A DNA stretch of 64,000 bases from Brumimicrobium sp035497735 (GCA_035497735.1 DATJCX010000047.1:124001-188000), one strand, 5' to 3'. Positions 52,910 through 62,291 are shown, numbered from the stretch's first letter. Translations and numbers: made by a program. The notes: generated by a model from the letters alone, not told the origin.

Positions 52910-54163
52910 TTAGGCTTTATGTTGCTCCCAGATTTGAACTAACTCTACCATCGTAGCCATTGCCTTCTGCATATCTTGTACACTTACATATTCATGGCGT
53001 GAATGGATGGCCATTTCACCTGTAAATAAGTTTGGACAAGGTAATCCCATAAAAGACAAACGAGAACCATCTGTACCACCACGTATAATTTCTGGTTTCG
53101 GAGTAATTCCAGCTTTCTTCATCGCTTCGATTGCGTAATCTGTAACGAAAGGAACTGTTCTAATTACCTCTTTCATATTTCTATATTGCTCAGTTACCTC
53201 AAATTCATATTTTGATTTCGGATAGTCAGCCATAATTTTCTTAACAATACCTTCTAACCTTTCTTCGTATTCCGCCAATTTACTTGTTTGGTGATCACGA
53301 ATGATAAAAGTCAATACCGCTTTCTCTTGAATTCCTTCAAATGAACCTGGATGAACGAATCCTTCTCTACCAGAAGTTGTTTCTGGCGACCAGCTATCCA
53401 ATGGTAATTCAGCCAAGATACGACCTCCAATTTTAAGTGCGTTTTCCAACTTACCTTTTGCATATCCTGGGTGCTCACTAACTCCATGAATAGTGATTTT
53501 TACTGCGTCAGCTGAGAAACTTTCATCCTCGATTGAACCTAAAGTTCCACCATCAAGTGTATAACCATAGTCTGCGTTTAATTTCTCCATGTCCAACTCC
53601 TCTACTCCTCTTCCTACCTCTTCGTCAGGTGTGAAAAGAATACGGATATCACCATGCTTGATTTCAGGGTTTTGCATCATGTATTGAACAAAGTCCATAA
53701 TGATAGCAACACCCGCTTTATCATCGGCACCAAGAAGTGTTAAACCACTTGCTGTAATGATATCATCTCCGATTTTTTCTTTTAAATATTTGTGCTTTTC
53801 CGTTGTAATAACCTGTGAAGTATCATCTGGCAAAACAATTGGATCACCGTTATAATTTTTATGTAAAATAGGTTTTACGTTTTCTCCAGAAACATCTGGT
53901 GCCGTATCCATATGCGCACAGAAACAAATCGTTGGAACATTATTTGTTGTATTGCTTTTCAATGTCGCAAACACATATCCCCACTTATCCATTTCAGCAT
54001 CTTCTAAACCTAAGTCTTTCAATTCTTGTACAAGAATTCTTCCTAAGTCTTTTTGTCTTTCTGTTGAAGGAAATGAAGTTGAATTTGGATCTGAAGTCGT
54101 GTAAACTTGTACGTAACGCATAAAACGTTCTGTAACGCTGTGATTGTAATCTTTTAATGACAT
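52910..54163 (-). CDS. pepT: Peptidase T (tripeptide aminopeptidase)
   Basis: Removes the N-terminal residue from tripeptides in the cytoplasm, 417 aa of the M20 family with two zinc ions. Ligand motifs are CAHMDTAPD (His84, Asp86), LGADDKAGVA (Asp147), TPDEEVGRG (Glu181 and Glu182), LDGG near 205, and IRGGTDGSRLSFMGLPCPNLF with HSRHEYVS near the C-terminus. The lid domain lies between about 215 and 330. All conserved ligands are there. No close partner gene is found; the upstream region holds copy B of the dispersed repeat. Confidence 0.95.
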   Translation of the reverse strand: MSLKDYNHSVTERFMRYVQVYTTSDPNSTSFPSTERQKDLGRILVQELKDLGLEDAEMDKWGYVFATLKSNTTNNVPTICFCAHMDTAPDVSGENVKPILHKNYNGDPIVLPDDTSQVITTEKHKYLKEKIGDDIITASGLTLLGADDKAGVAIIMDFVQYMMQNPEIKHGDIRILFTPDEEVGRGVEELDMEKLNADYGYTLDGGTLGSIEDESFSADAVKITIHGVSEHPGYAKGKLENALKIGGRILAELPLDSWSPETTSGREGFVHPGSFEGIQEKAVLTFIIRDHQTSKLAEYEERLEGIVKKIMADYPKSKYEFEVTEQYRNMKEVIRTVPFVTDYAIEAMKKAGITPKPEIIRGGTDGSRLSFMGLPCPNLFTGEMAIHSRHEYVSVQDMQKAMATMVELVQIWEQHKA

Positions 54164-54253
54164 ATCTTATCTTATTTGTAGACGGTAAATTTAATGAAAT
54201 TAGACGAATATATTAGGATGATTGTCACATCAATTCGCTAAAAAACAAAAAAA

Positions 54254-54371
54254 GGATGCCTCAAAACTGGAGAACTTATGCTTAAAATTCAAATTTCGAA
54301 CAAGATCCATACTTTAGTATGCTTTTAACGTTCTTATTCTGAGTGCTTTGTTCCTAGATTTTGAGACATCC
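54254..54371. repeat. Dispersed inverted-repeat element, copy B
   Basis: A 118-base element bounded by GGATGCCTCAAAA and TTTTGAGACATCC (12 of 13 positions complementary). The interior includes GAACTTATG, TTAAAATTCAAATTTCGAAC and the small palindrome ATACTTTAGTAT; the last two are shared with copy C. No coding capacity. It lies between pepT and the 176-aa barrel gene, in the pepT upstream region and past the end of the barrel transcript. Confidence 0.78.
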
Positions 54372-54380
54372 GATACTTTC

Positions 54381-54405
54381 ATCACAAAGTGTAAACCTTT
54401 GTGAT
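54381..54405. other. Perfect hairpin beside repeat copy B
   Basis: ATCACAAAG and CTTTGTGAT form a 9-bp stem with a 7-base loop, 29 bases after the barrel gene's stop. Neither strand shows a T tract after it, so it is listed as a structural element rather than a terminator. Confidence 0.4.
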
Positions 54406-54434
54406 TATGCTATTTAAAATAGCTTATTATTTTT

Positions 54435-54965
54435 TTAACCAAATCTATACGTTAAACCAACCGCTAAACCGAAGTAATGTGGGTTTTTGGCTTTCTCTAC
54501 TCCAAGATCAAATAGAATGTGATACTTTGCTGTAACATCTAGATATAAATTGTAGGTGATTTCGTAATCGATACCAACTTTTGGATAAAGACCGAAATAA
54601 GGTTCGCCATTAACTATGATATTTCCATATACTTCCTCAGCTCTTCTTTCCCAATAAAGACCAAAGTTCAATCCAATAAATGGTCTTAAAACTGCGTCTC
54701 TAAAGACATAATCGTATCCTAATGTGATAGGAGTTAAACTCATCTGAACTGAATCTTTTGGAAACCATGGCTCAACCACTACGTCAAATCTTGTGTTCTC
54801 TGATATCCAGTTAACACCAATCTGAAATCCTGGTTGTATTTTAGCTTTATTAGGTGTTTTGTTTGCTAATATCCCCATTGAATATCCTGCTTTAATCCCA
54901 AATTGTGAAAATGAAGTACTCCCAATTGTAGCAACTAATAATAATGTAAATAAAAACTTTCTCAT
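54435..54965 (-). CDS. Outer-membrane beta-barrel protein, paralogue 1 (176 aa)
   Basis: Signal peptide (1-20, ending SFSQ) then FGIKAGYSMGI and alternating strands: GFQIGVNWISENTRFDVVVEPWF, ITLGYDYVFRDAVLRPFIGLNFG, YFGLYPKVGIDYEITYNLYLDVTAKYHI (given here as overlapping short stretches), and a C-terminus HYFGLAVGLTYRFG. The exact length and layout match the neighbour at 55103, so the pair arose by tandem duplication. It probably forms a small eight-stranded barrel. No ligand or enzymatic motif seen. Confidence 0.78.
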   Translation of the reverse strand: MRKFLFTLLLVATIGSTSFSQFGIKAGYSMGILANKTPNKAKIQPGFQIGVNWISENTRFDVVVEPWFPKDSVQMSLTPITLGYDYVFRDAVLRPFIGLNFGLYWERRAEEVYGNIIVNGEPYFGLYPKVGIDYEITYNLYLDVTAKYHILFDLGVEKAKNPHYFGLAVGLTYRFG

Positions 54966-55035
54966 AATATATGTTAATTTTAAAAGCGTAAAGATATAAA
55001 ATTTAAAGGTATATCAAAATTGAAAGGTAATTAAA

Positions 55036-55065
55036 ATGAAAAAAGATGCACGAATGCATCTTTTT
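55036..55065 (-). terminator. Terminator after barrel paralogue 2
   Basis: An AAAAAGATGCA/TGCATCTTTTT stem with a 4-base loop, followed by a T-rich run on the minus strand. It separates the two barrel genes. Confidence 0.85.
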
Positions 55066-55102
55066 AAAATATCAAAATAGTTGACTCGCTTCTACAGTCT
55101 AA

Positions 55103-55633
55103 CTAAAATACGTAATTCACACCAAGGTTTAACCCAAATAATTGTGTAGTTCCTGAATTATTACCTTTTGCAAATATAACATGGTACTTTGTTGTGATGT
55201 CTAAAAGTAAATTATCAGTCAATGCAATGTTCACTCCTACCTTTGGAAATAATCCAAACTGCGTACCTGAAACAGAGAAATTCTGATTAGATCCAGCAAA
55301 TTTAGTTTTACTTGAAATAGTGTAAGAACCAAGATTGAAACCAACGAATGGTCTCACCATACCACTTAAGAAACTATAATCAGCTCCAAATGTAACTGGC
55401 AAAAATGTTGACGTTACAGAATTTTTCGAACGGAACATTCCTTCCAGCAAAGCTTCCACTCTTAAATCATCAGTAATATTGTAAGTTACTCCAGCGTAAA
55501 AACCTCCATAAGCAGGATTTGTATTTTTAGTATTAGTAACAACTCCAAAGGCACCTCCTCCTTTGATTCCAAATTGTGAAAATGCTGTTAAACCAATAAA
55601 CATCATTATCATAGTTAAAGTTAACTTTCTCAT
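55103..55633 (-). CDS. Outer-membrane beta-barrel protein, paralogue 2 (176 aa)
   Basis: Same length and plan as the gene at 54435: signal peptide ending AFSQ, then FGIKGGGAFGVV, GFYAGVTYNITDDLRVEALLEGMF, LPVTFGADYSFLSGMVRPFVGFNLG, FGLFPKVGVNIALTDNLLLDITTKYHVIFAKG and the final NLGVNYVF (short stretches of a longer chain). The shared blocks around 'RPF(I/V)G(L/F)N' and 'FGL(Y/F)PKVG' show common descent. The two have separate terminator and promoter space, so they can be expressed independently. Confidence 0.78.
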   Translation of the reverse strand: MRKLTLTMIMMFIGLTAFSQFGIKGGGAFGVVTNTKNTNPAYGGFYAGVTYNITDDLRVEALLEGMFRSKNSVTSTFLPVTFGADYSFLSGMVRPFVGFNLGSYTISSKTKFAGSNQNFSVSGTQFGLFPKVGVNIALTDNLLLDITTKYHVIFAKGNNSGTTQLFGLNLGVNYVF

Positions 55634-55717
55634 TTTTCTTTTTTTTGTTTTTTTTTTTAAATCGCTAATAACTTTAATGTTATTCGCTTTTCTTTAATCT
55701 TATAATCGCTTTATAAA

Positions 55718-56935
55718 CTAATTAACAATTAGTTTTCTACTTACATCATTCTGCTGAAAAATGTAAACTCCTTTTGCTAATTGAATGTTTTCAGAGCTTC
55801 CAGTGTAAATTTCTTCACCTAAAACCGTGTAAACTGAATAAGGCTTGCCTTTATTTTCAACAAACACTCTTCCATCTATCGAAGGATTTGGATACACTTT
55901 AAATGAAGAAGTCGTTTCTTCATTTAAGCCCAACATTGAAATATCTACAATTTTAGTAACGGTACCTGTGTAGCATTCGTTAGCTGTAACCAACTGAACG
56001 TTATAACTTCCTCCTACTTGATAGATATAAACAGCTTCTTCTACTTGAGAAGAGTTCCCATCACCAAAATTCCAGCTTACAAAGTCACCTTCAGTAACAA
56101 CAGGTGTTAAAGAAATGGTATTATCTGTCAACTCAAAAGTAAAATCATTTTCTGTCAAAGGTGTGAAATCTATTCTCACTGAATCCACTTCATAAACCAC
56201 TCTATCTGCAACAAATTGTAAGTATGCAGCTTCCGCTTGATTCATCCCTGAAGGAATATAAGTGTTTTCTAAGGACGTACTAGAAAAGATGATATTATTA
56301 AAAATACATGCAGCTAAGTAAGAACCATGAATACTTGGGTGACTACCATCTACATCATATAAATTATTAAAATCTACGACCGCTGTTGGATCATTCTTAA
56401 CATGTGCAAATCCGATTCCAACTGGAGATATCATGCTAGAAGTTTCTTCAGTGATATGTTCATAAGCATTGTACAAACGAATATTCATTTTCTCAAAAGT
56501 GTTGATACCTTCCCATTGCGGGTCTCCTGTTCGTCTTCCCCAAGTATTAAAAAACAGTGGAATAGAACAAGGATTGTTATCTCTAATTCTCTCTGTCAAG
56601 GCTTCTGCATAGGGATAAAAATCACTTTCCACCTGTGAAGCTGGAAAAGATGGTAACTGACTTTGTTCTTGCAAAACAACAAAATTCCAAGCCTCACTTG
56701 AAATATAATTTAAAGTCGTTGCGTCTTGTAAATGTTGACTTAATAATTTTCCACCCGGAGAATATGCTTGATAGTTAAGTGAATTTCCATCCGCTTGCGC
56801 TAGGTTGGACACTAACTTAGGAAGGTCGTTTGAGCCTGTATAACTATTCCCAATGAAAAGAACTTTCTTTTCTGTTTGCGAAATACTTATAGTACTAATA
56901 AACAGTGCTGCGATTACGAATATTTGTTTTTTCAT
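55718..56935 (-). CDS. Secreted GDSL/SGNH-type hydrolase with PKD domain and T9SS tail
   Basis: A 405-residue T9SS cargo. After the signal peptide (1-20) an SGNH-like domain begins with VLFIGNSYTGSNDLP (Ser31 as nucleophile), with VVLQEQSQLPS, FFNTWGRRTGD and the C-terminal catalytic pair in DVDGSHPSIHG. This resembles DUF4886-type SGNH proteins. A PKD domain follows at about 270-335 (WNFGDGNSSQ), then a type-A T9SS sorting domain (about 338-405; FKVYPNPS, ending KGVYIFQQND and a basic SRKLIVN). The substrate is unknown; an ester or acetyl group on a polysaccharide is a guess. It ends 4 bases upstream of pheT's stop-proximal side, sharing strand with it. Confidence 0.82.
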   Translation of the reverse strand: MKKQIFVIAALFISTISISQTEKKVLFIGNSYTGSNDLPKLVSNLAQADGNSLNYQAYSPGGKLLSQHLQDATTLNYISSEAWNFVVLQEQSQLPSFPASQVESDFYPYAEALTERIRDNNPCSIPLFFNTWGRRTGDPQWEGINTFEKMNIRLYNAYEHITEETSSMISPVGIGFAHVKNDPTAVVDFNNLYDVDGSHPSIHGSYLAACIFNNIIFSSTSLENTYIPSGMNQAEAAYLQFVADRVVYEVDSVRIDFTPLTENDFTFELTDNTISLTPVVTEGDFVSWNFGDGNSSQVEEAVYIYQVGGSYNVQLVTANECYTGTVTKIVDISMLGLNEETTSSFKVYPNPSIDGRVFVENKGKPYSVYTVLGEEIYTGSSENIQLAKGVYIFQQNDVSRKLIVN

Positions 56936-56939
56936 AAAC

Positions 56940-59375
56940 CTATCTTAATTCAGCTTTTAACTGTTTTTCAAGTTGTACACGAATGTTTTCCATTATTTTA
57001 TCTACTTGCTCATCTTTTAGGGTTTGCTCGTCATCTTGGAATAGAAAACTAACAGCATATGACTTCTTATTCTCAGGAAGATTCTTTCCTTCGTACACAT
57101 CAAATAAGCCCACTTCTTTTAAAAGTTTTTTATCGGTATTTCTAGCAACTTCTTCTATTTGACCGAAAGTCACATCCTTATCCAATAGTAACGAAAAGTC
57201 TCTTCTACTCGCGAAAGTCTTTGGAAGGGGTTTGAATTGAACTTTATTTCTATTCCCTAAACTAATAATCATATCCCAATCTAAATCAGCGATATAAACC
57301 CTTTGCTTTAAACCAATACTTTTATTCGTTTTCGAACTTGTCCATCCGATTTCACCAATTTTATTCTTTTGAATATACAATTGAACTCCATCCGTTAGAA
57401 TAGATTTCTTTAAACTCTTTGTAGAAATCATTGCAGCTAAACCAAGACGTTCTAGAATCGCATTAACAATTCCTTTTAACGTATAGAAAGATGTCTCACC
57501 TTTTTGCGCATTCCATTGTTCTGCTTCAATTGCACCAGTTACGAAGATAGACAAACGCTTATTCTCGTTATAATCATCTCCAAACTTTTGGTAAATCTTA
57601 CCAAACTCAAATAGTTTTAAGTCAGAATTCTGTCTATTTCTATTATGTACTACTGCAGCAAGTCCTTGGAAAATCATTGACTGGCGCATCACATCTAAAT
57701 CTGTACTCAAAGGATTCAACATGCGAACAGAATTGCTGTTCGATAATGCTTCCCCACCATTCTCTTCTACATATTGACTAGAAGTTAAAGAGTTGGTCAT
57801 CATTTCGAAATAACCTTTCCCAACCAATAAGTCAGCAATTGCATTCATTCGTTTCTCTTCGCTTCTTAAATTATCATTAGAGAAGCTAATATTCCATTTT
57901 GCTGGCATTTCAATCTTATTGAAGCCATAAATACGTAATATTTCCTCGATAACGTCTGCTTCACGCGTTACGTCAACTCTATATGTAGGTATTTTAAGCT
58001 TTAGATTGTCTCCATTGTTATGAATAATCTTAATATCTAAAGCATTTAAAATATCATTTACGATATCAACAGGAATTTCATTTCCAATTAACTTATTACA
58101 TTTTGAATAACTGAATACCACTTCATTTGACTCAATATGTTTTGGTGAATACGGTATTGGTTCATGCGCTATCATTCCACCAGTTACTTCAGCAATTAAA
58201 GTTGCAGCACGCTTCATAGCAAATTCCACCATGTTAGGATCCACTCCTCTTTCATATCTAAAAGAAGCATCCGTATTTAGTCCATGACGTTTGGCTGTTT
58301 TTCTAACCGAAACAGGTGTAAAGTAAGCAGCTTCGATAAAGATATCTGTTGTATTCTCAGAGACTCCGGAATCTAAACCACCAAAAACACCTGCAATTGC
58401 AAGATTTTCATTACCGTTTGTAATCATCAAGTCATTTGCAAATAAAGTTCGCTTAACACCGTCCAAGGTTACGAATTCCTCTCCTTCCTTTGCTTTCTTT
58501 ACAACGATTTTATCTCCGATTTTCGACAAATCAAAAGCATGAAGTGGCGTACCTAATTCGTGCATCACGAAATTGGTAATATCTACCACATTATTGATAG
58601 AGGATAATCCAATAGCTAATAATGCATTTTTTAACCAATCTGGAGAAGGTTGAACCTTGATTCCTGAAACAACGCATCCCATATATTGTGGACAATCGTC
58701 AGGCGAGTCAACATCTATTTTAACTTTTCTACCTTGCTCAATCACCTTGTAGGCGCTGATGTCAGGCATTCTTAAAAATGAATTTTCTAAATTATGAATT
58801 CTATTGTAAGCAACGATATCACGAGCAACACCAAGGTGACCTAAAGCATCACTTCTGTTTGGTGTCAATCCTATTTCAATTCTATAATCATCTTCTAGTT
58901 GGTAGTACTCAGCTGCTGGTTGACCGATTTTTGCATTTTCTGGAAGAACGATAATTCCGTCATGAGATTGACCCAATCCTAATTCGTCCTCTGCACAAAT
59001 CATTCCTGCAGATTCTACTCCACGGATTTTAGATTTCTTAATTTTAAATGGTTCTTCCGGAGTTGGATATAAAGTGGCACCAACCGTTGCAACAATTACC
59101 TTTTGACCTTCAGCTACATTGGGTGCACCGCAAACTATCTGAAGATCTTCTTCTCCACCTACATTTACAGTAGTCACTTTTAATCTATCTGCATTTTCAT
59201 GTTGAACACAGCTTGTTACTTGTCCGATAACAACGCCTTTCAATCCTCCTTTGACTCCTTCTATTTTCTCTAAGCCTTCAACTTCTAAACCTGTATCCGT
59301 TAATATCTCACTAAGACGTTCTGCTGTATGATCTGTTTTAACGTAGTTTTTAAGCCAATTATATGAAATCTTCAT
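56940..59375 (-). CDS. pheT: Phenylalanine-tRNA ligase, beta subunit
   Basis: Charges tRNA-Phe together with the alpha subunit, whose gene pheS is not in the window. The 811-aa protein starts MKISYNWLKNYV and has the tRNA-binding (EMAP-like) domain (about 40-150; CGAPNVAEGQKV), the B3/B4 editing domain (about 210-390; YMGCVVSGIKVQPSP, DITNFVMHELGTPLHAFD), the B5 domain (about 410-480) and the catalytic-like core. The C-terminal FDX-ACB anticodon-binding domain (from about 715; PLPKTFASRRDFSLLLDKDV) closes it. A TATTTTTG element lies 30 bases upstream. The GDSL gene follows directly. Confidence 0.96.
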   Translation of the reverse strand: MKISYNWLKNYVKTDHTAERLSEILTDTGLEVEGLEKIEGVKGGLKGVVIGQVTSCVQHENADRLKVTTVNVGGEEDLQIVCGAPNVAEGQKVIVATVGATLYPTPEEPFKIKKSKIRGVESAGMICAEDELGLGQSHDGIIVLPENAKIGQPAAEYYQLEDDYRIEIGLTPNRSDALGHLGVARDIVAYNRIHNLENSFLRMPDISAYKVIEQGRKVKIDVDSPDDCPQYMGCVVSGIKVQPSPDWLKNALLAIGLSSINNVVDITNFVMHELGTPLHAFDLSKIGDKIVVKKAKEGEEFVTLDGVKRTLFANDLMITNGNENLAIAGVFGGLDSGVSENTTDIFIEAAYFTPVSVRKTAKRHGLNTDASFRYERGVDPNMVEFAMKRAATLIAEVTGGMIAHEPIPYSPKHIESNEVVFSYSKCNKLIGNEIPVDIVNDILNALDIKIIHNNGDNLKLKIPTYRVDVTREADVIEEILRIYGFNKIEMPAKWNISFSNDNLRSEEKRMNAIADLLVGKGYFEMMTNSLTSSQYVEENGGEALSNSNSVRMLNPLSTDLDVMRQSMIFQGLAAVVHNRNRQNSDLKLFEFGKIYQKFGDDYNENKRLSIFVTGAIEAEQWNAQKGETSFYTLKGIVNAILERLGLAAMISTKSLKKSILTDGVQLYIQKNKIGEIGWTSSKTNKSIGLKQRVYIADLDWDMIISLGNRNKVQFKPLPKTFASRRDFSLLLDKDVTFGQIEEVARNTDKKLLKEVGLFDVYEGKNLPENKKSYAVSFLFQDDEQTLKDEQVDKIMENIRVQLEKQLKAELR

Positions 59376-59404
59376 GCGTAATTTTTTACCGATTTATAAA
59401 GTCA

Positions 59405-59412
59405 CAAAAATA
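59405..59412 (-). promoter_or_regulatory. Predicted -7 element for pheT (TATTTTTG)
   Basis: Exact TAnnTTTG on the minus strand, 30 bases before the pheT ATG. Confidence 0.55.
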
Positions 59413-59498
59413 CTGAAAAATTCAATGAATACATAGAAAATAAGGGAGATTAATACTAACAAAATGATGTGTACATCAAAATCGTATTTGAAACTCAC

Positions 59499-60401
59499 TT
59501 ATTTCTTGGACATAATAGGCATACCGACCATTCTTGCGTAAACGGACATGTATTTTGCTCCCAAGAATATGATTTGTGAAGTATAGAAAATCCAAGTTAA
59601 AACGGCTAGTAATGTTCCAGCAATTCCACTATTTTTCGCAAAGAAGTAATTCGCTAAATAATAGTTGAGTACCAACTGTCCGAAATACAATAAGATGGCT
59701 GTAAAAATAGCACCAGTAGCGGCCAACTTCCACTTTACATATCCATCGTGTAAGTATTTGAAAACAAATGAAAAGGCAACAAAATTAATCGTGATAATAG
59801 AAACATGCTCCAAGAGAGAATAAAGAAATTCTTGTATTGGACTACCGTCAGACAGTACCCTAGTTCCTACAGCAATAATAATAGATTGGGCGAAATAGAC
59901 AATGATGACAACTGTACCGAATAAGGCTAAAAAACCAAATGAAATCAATCTTTTTAATAAATTCTGCAAAAGTGCACTTTTCTCTTTATTTAGCTTCACG
60001 CCTAGGAAAGAATTCAAACTTTTACTCAAGGAATTAAACATTGCCGTGGAGGTGAAAATCAAAGCAATCAAACCAACCAACTGAATGATGGGTGTTCCTC
60101 CTGCTCCTATTTCCCATTTGTACATCAAGGTAGTAAAAGCAGAAACATCAGTAATTCCCATGTTTGCTTCTAGTAGGTCTCCAACGATTTCAATCACCCT
60201 GTCTTGTCCCACAAACTTTCCGAAAGCAGTAATAGCTAAATATAAGATAGGAACCAAGGCGAAAACGGCATAGTAGGCCAAGGCAGCACCATGCATAAAA
60301 CTATCACCTTGGAAGAACTCTTTAAAACTTGTTTTTGTTAGTTCTAAAAACTCCGGCCATGATAATTTTCTTGGTTTTCTTTTTTTTCTTTGCCTAGACA
60401 T
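59499..60401 (-). CDS. YihY/BrkB-family inner-membrane protein
   Basis: Polytopic membrane protein of 300 aa, often misnamed ribonuclease BN. It has a basic N-terminus (RQRKKRKPRK), the family motif GAALAYYAVFALVPILYLAI (43-62), and about six hydrophobic segments. It also carries the signature LLKRLISFGFLALFG and the closing GIAGTLLAVLTWIFYTSQIIFLGAKY. The biochemical role of this family is unsettled. Its start overlaps the upstream ABC ATPase gene by eight bases, so the two are translated together and might act in one complex, though YihY proteins are not known ABC permeases. Confidence 0.88.
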   Translation of the reverse strand: MSRQRKKRKPRKLSWPEFLELTKTSFKEFFQGDSFMHGAALAYYAVFALVPILYLAITAFGKFVGQDRVIEIVGDLLEANMGITDVSAFTTLMYKWEIGAGGTPIIQLVGLIALIFTSTAMFNSLSKSLNSFLGVKLNKEKSALLQNLLKRLISFGFLALFGTVVIIVYFAQSIIIAVGTRVLSDGSPIQEFLYSLLEHVSIITINFVAFSFVFKYLHDGYVKWKLAATGAIFTAILLYFGQLVLNYYLANYFFAKNSGIAGTLLAVLTWIFYTSQIIFLGAKYMSVYARMVGMPIMSKK

Positions 60402-61326
60402 ATATTTTATGCGTATTCTTTAGTTTTTCGAGGGAATATAAAACAATCTCCTTCCCTCCTTTTATTTTAAAATAATTAGCGAAGTAAGGTCCTTTAAAAT
60501 CTGCATTCAGGAAGGTCACTTCAATTTCATTCTGATAAATATCGGTTTGCGTTAGCGCATATTCGATAGGTCTAAACAACCTTTGCTTCTGTTGAATATA
60601 GACACTATTTAATTCACCGAAGAATCGACCCTCGTACAAACTTTTGGGTTTAAAATAAGCTTGTTCCGGTGTGTATTTCGATTGCATTTTGCCATTTTTC
60701 ATCATTAAGATGCGTTTTGACCAAGCAAGAGCTTCCGTTCCGTTGTGTGTAACTAAAAGTACGGCCATTTGTCGGACTTCTACTAATTTTTTAAGATAAT
60801 CTCCTATCTTCTTATGTAAATGAACATCAAAATGCACAAATGGTTCATCTAACAACATACATTTTGGTTCTTTTGCCAAAGCGCAAGCCATTGTTAACCT
60901 TTGTTTTTCACCTCCTGAAATATCTTTTGATTGTAGATGTGCTACTTCCTCGAGTTCAAACACACCAATAAGTTCCGCAACAAAACTATTTCTAGTTGCT
61001 AGGTCTAAATGATGCAATTGATTGTAAATATTTTCCTTTACTGTGAAATAATCGTCCAGTTCAAACAATTGGTCAACCAGTGCAATTTCAGGATGCCCCA
61101 TTTTAAGCAAATGCTTCGGGTCGATCATTTCCTCACCTTCAATTAAAACCTTCCCTTCTTCTAAAGAAAGATAACCAGCAATACATTTTAGTAAAGTTGA
61201 CTTTCCTGTTCCACTTGGACCAACAATACTAACTATTTCTCCAGGTCGAACATAAAAACTAACGTTAGAAAACACAGGTTTTCCAACCGTGTATGAAAAC
61301 TGTACTTGTTCAACCTTTAAAACCAT
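60394..61326 (-). CDS. ABC transporter ATP-binding protein without a recognisable permease
   Basis: An ATPase subunit of 310 aa. Walker A is GPSGTGKST (36-44), the signature SGGEKQR (138-144), Walker B CMLLDEP (156-162) and the switch His194 in LVTHNG. From about 215 a C-terminal extension of roughly 95 residues follows (LYEGRFFGELNSVYIQQKQ, PIEYALTQTDIYQ, YFKIKGGKEIVLYSL), comparable with regulatory domains of polyamine/sugar-type ATPases. No dedicated permease or substrate-binding protein is adjacent; the following gene is a YihY protein overlapping by eight bases. The methyltransferase gene is 5 bases upstream, so all three look co-transcribed. Confidence 0.88.
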   Translation of the reverse strand: MVLKVEQVQFSYTVGKPVFSNVSFYVRPGEIVSIVGPSGTGKSTLLKCIAGYLSLEEGKVLIEGEEMIDPKHLLKMGHPEIALVDQLFELDDYFTVKENIYNQLHHLDLATRNSFVAELIGVFELEEVAHLQSKDISGGEKQRLTMACALAKEPKCMLLDEPFVHFDVHLHKKIGDYLKKLVEVRQMAVLLVTHNGTEALAWSKRILMMKNGKMQSKYTPEQAYFKPKSLYEGRFFGELNSVYIQQKQRLFRPIEYALTQTDIYQNEIEVTFLNADFKGPYFANYFKIKGGKEIVLYSLEKLKNTHKIYV

Positions 61327-61331
61327 CTTTT

Positions 61332-62108
61332 TTATGCTTTTTTTCTAGCGATATATAGAATTTCTGTCTCTGCCAATCTAAAACGAGCGATTTCTTCTTT
61401 GGTAAATTCCTCTGAAGCGATAAACTCTTCGACTTCAAATCCGGCTTTTCTCAACCAATCTGGATAATCTCTTCCAAATAAACGAACGTGGTCTTTTTGC
61501 CAGTAATGTTTTTCTCTGTCTTCCGGAGAAGTAATGCTTGGATCTTCGTAAGTTTCTGCTCGTGTAAAGTCTTGTGGAACTTGCATAATTGCCCATCCAC
61601 CAGGTTTCATCACGCGGTAAACCTCACGCATAGCTTTCAAGGCATCTTCTACGTGCTCCATTACATGATTACAAAAAACAACATCAAATTTATTATCTTC
61701 TAATGGAATATCATGAATATCAAAATGAATGTCAGCAATAGGAGAATTTAAGTCACCTGTTAAGTACTTTAAATTACTTTGCTCTTTAAATCTTCCATAA
61801 AAACACTGTTCAGGAGCGATGTGCAACAATTCAATTGGAGCTGTAAAGAAATCCGTTTCCTGTTGTAAGTACAACCACATCAAGCGGTGTCTTTCCAAGG
61901 TTAAGTCGTAAGGACAAAGCACATTTTCTCTATGCGCCACGTTGGATCCGTAGGATAAAAACTTTCTATAGGAACGTTCACAAACAGGACACGCTACATT
62001 ATCCCCTCTATAAATTAAAGGTGCAATTCTTTTAAAAACATAGCTCAAGCGAATCAATAATGGTCTTGGCAGTGTATTTAATAAAAACTTATAAAATTTC
62101 TTCATCAT
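61332..62108 (-). CDS. SAM-dependent methyltransferase with Cys-pair N-terminus
   Basis: A class I methyltransferase of 258 aa. The N-terminal part (about 37-75) has Cys residues in ACPVCERSY and LCPYDLTLERHR that could hold zinc. The core starts near 110 (LLHIAPEQCFYGRF) and shows FDVVFCNHVMEHVEDALKAM (a motif V-type stretch), REVYRVMKPGGWAIMQVPQ and a late DYPDWLRKAGFEVEEF. The layout matches methyltransferase type 11, often acting on sugars or lipids, but the substrate is not identifiable. It is followed at 5 bases by the ABC ATPase gene. Confidence 0.85.
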   Translation of the reverse strand: MMKKFYKFLLNTLPRPLLIRLSYVFKRIAPLIYRGDNVACPVCERSYRKFLSYGSNVAHRENVLCPYDLTLERHRLMWLYLQQETDFFTAPIELLHIAPEQCFYGRFKEQSNLKYLTGDLNSPIADIHFDIHDIPLEDNKFDVVFCNHVMEHVEDALKAMREVYRVMKPGGWAIMQVPQDFTRAETYEDPSITSPEDREKHYWQKDHVRLFGRDYPDWLRKAGFEVEEFIASEEFTKEEIARFRLAETEILYIARKKA

Positions 62109-62242
62109 AATATAGGAACCTTGGTTCAGTTTTCTCTTTTTAAGAAAAGAAACAAATATATATCAAAATCTATAGCTATCACTGAATCAAATGAATTATT
62201 TAAGGAAATTAGCCATAGTTAACAAAAATATATTGCACAAAA

Positions 62243-62270
62243 AAAGACTGCCCGAATTGGACAGTCTTTA
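62243..62270 (-). terminator. Terminator after the VWD-domain protein gene
   Basis: An AAAGACTG/CAGTCTTT stem with further imperfect inner pairing, followed by a T7 run on the minus strand, 22 bases after the stop. Confidence 0.85.
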
Positions 62271-62291
62271 TTTTCACTATTATTTTATTCC

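Noticed and set aside
54381..54405. Rho-independent terminator after the 176-aa barrel gene
   Set aside because: The hairpin is perfect but no T tract follows on either strand; recorded as a structural element instead.
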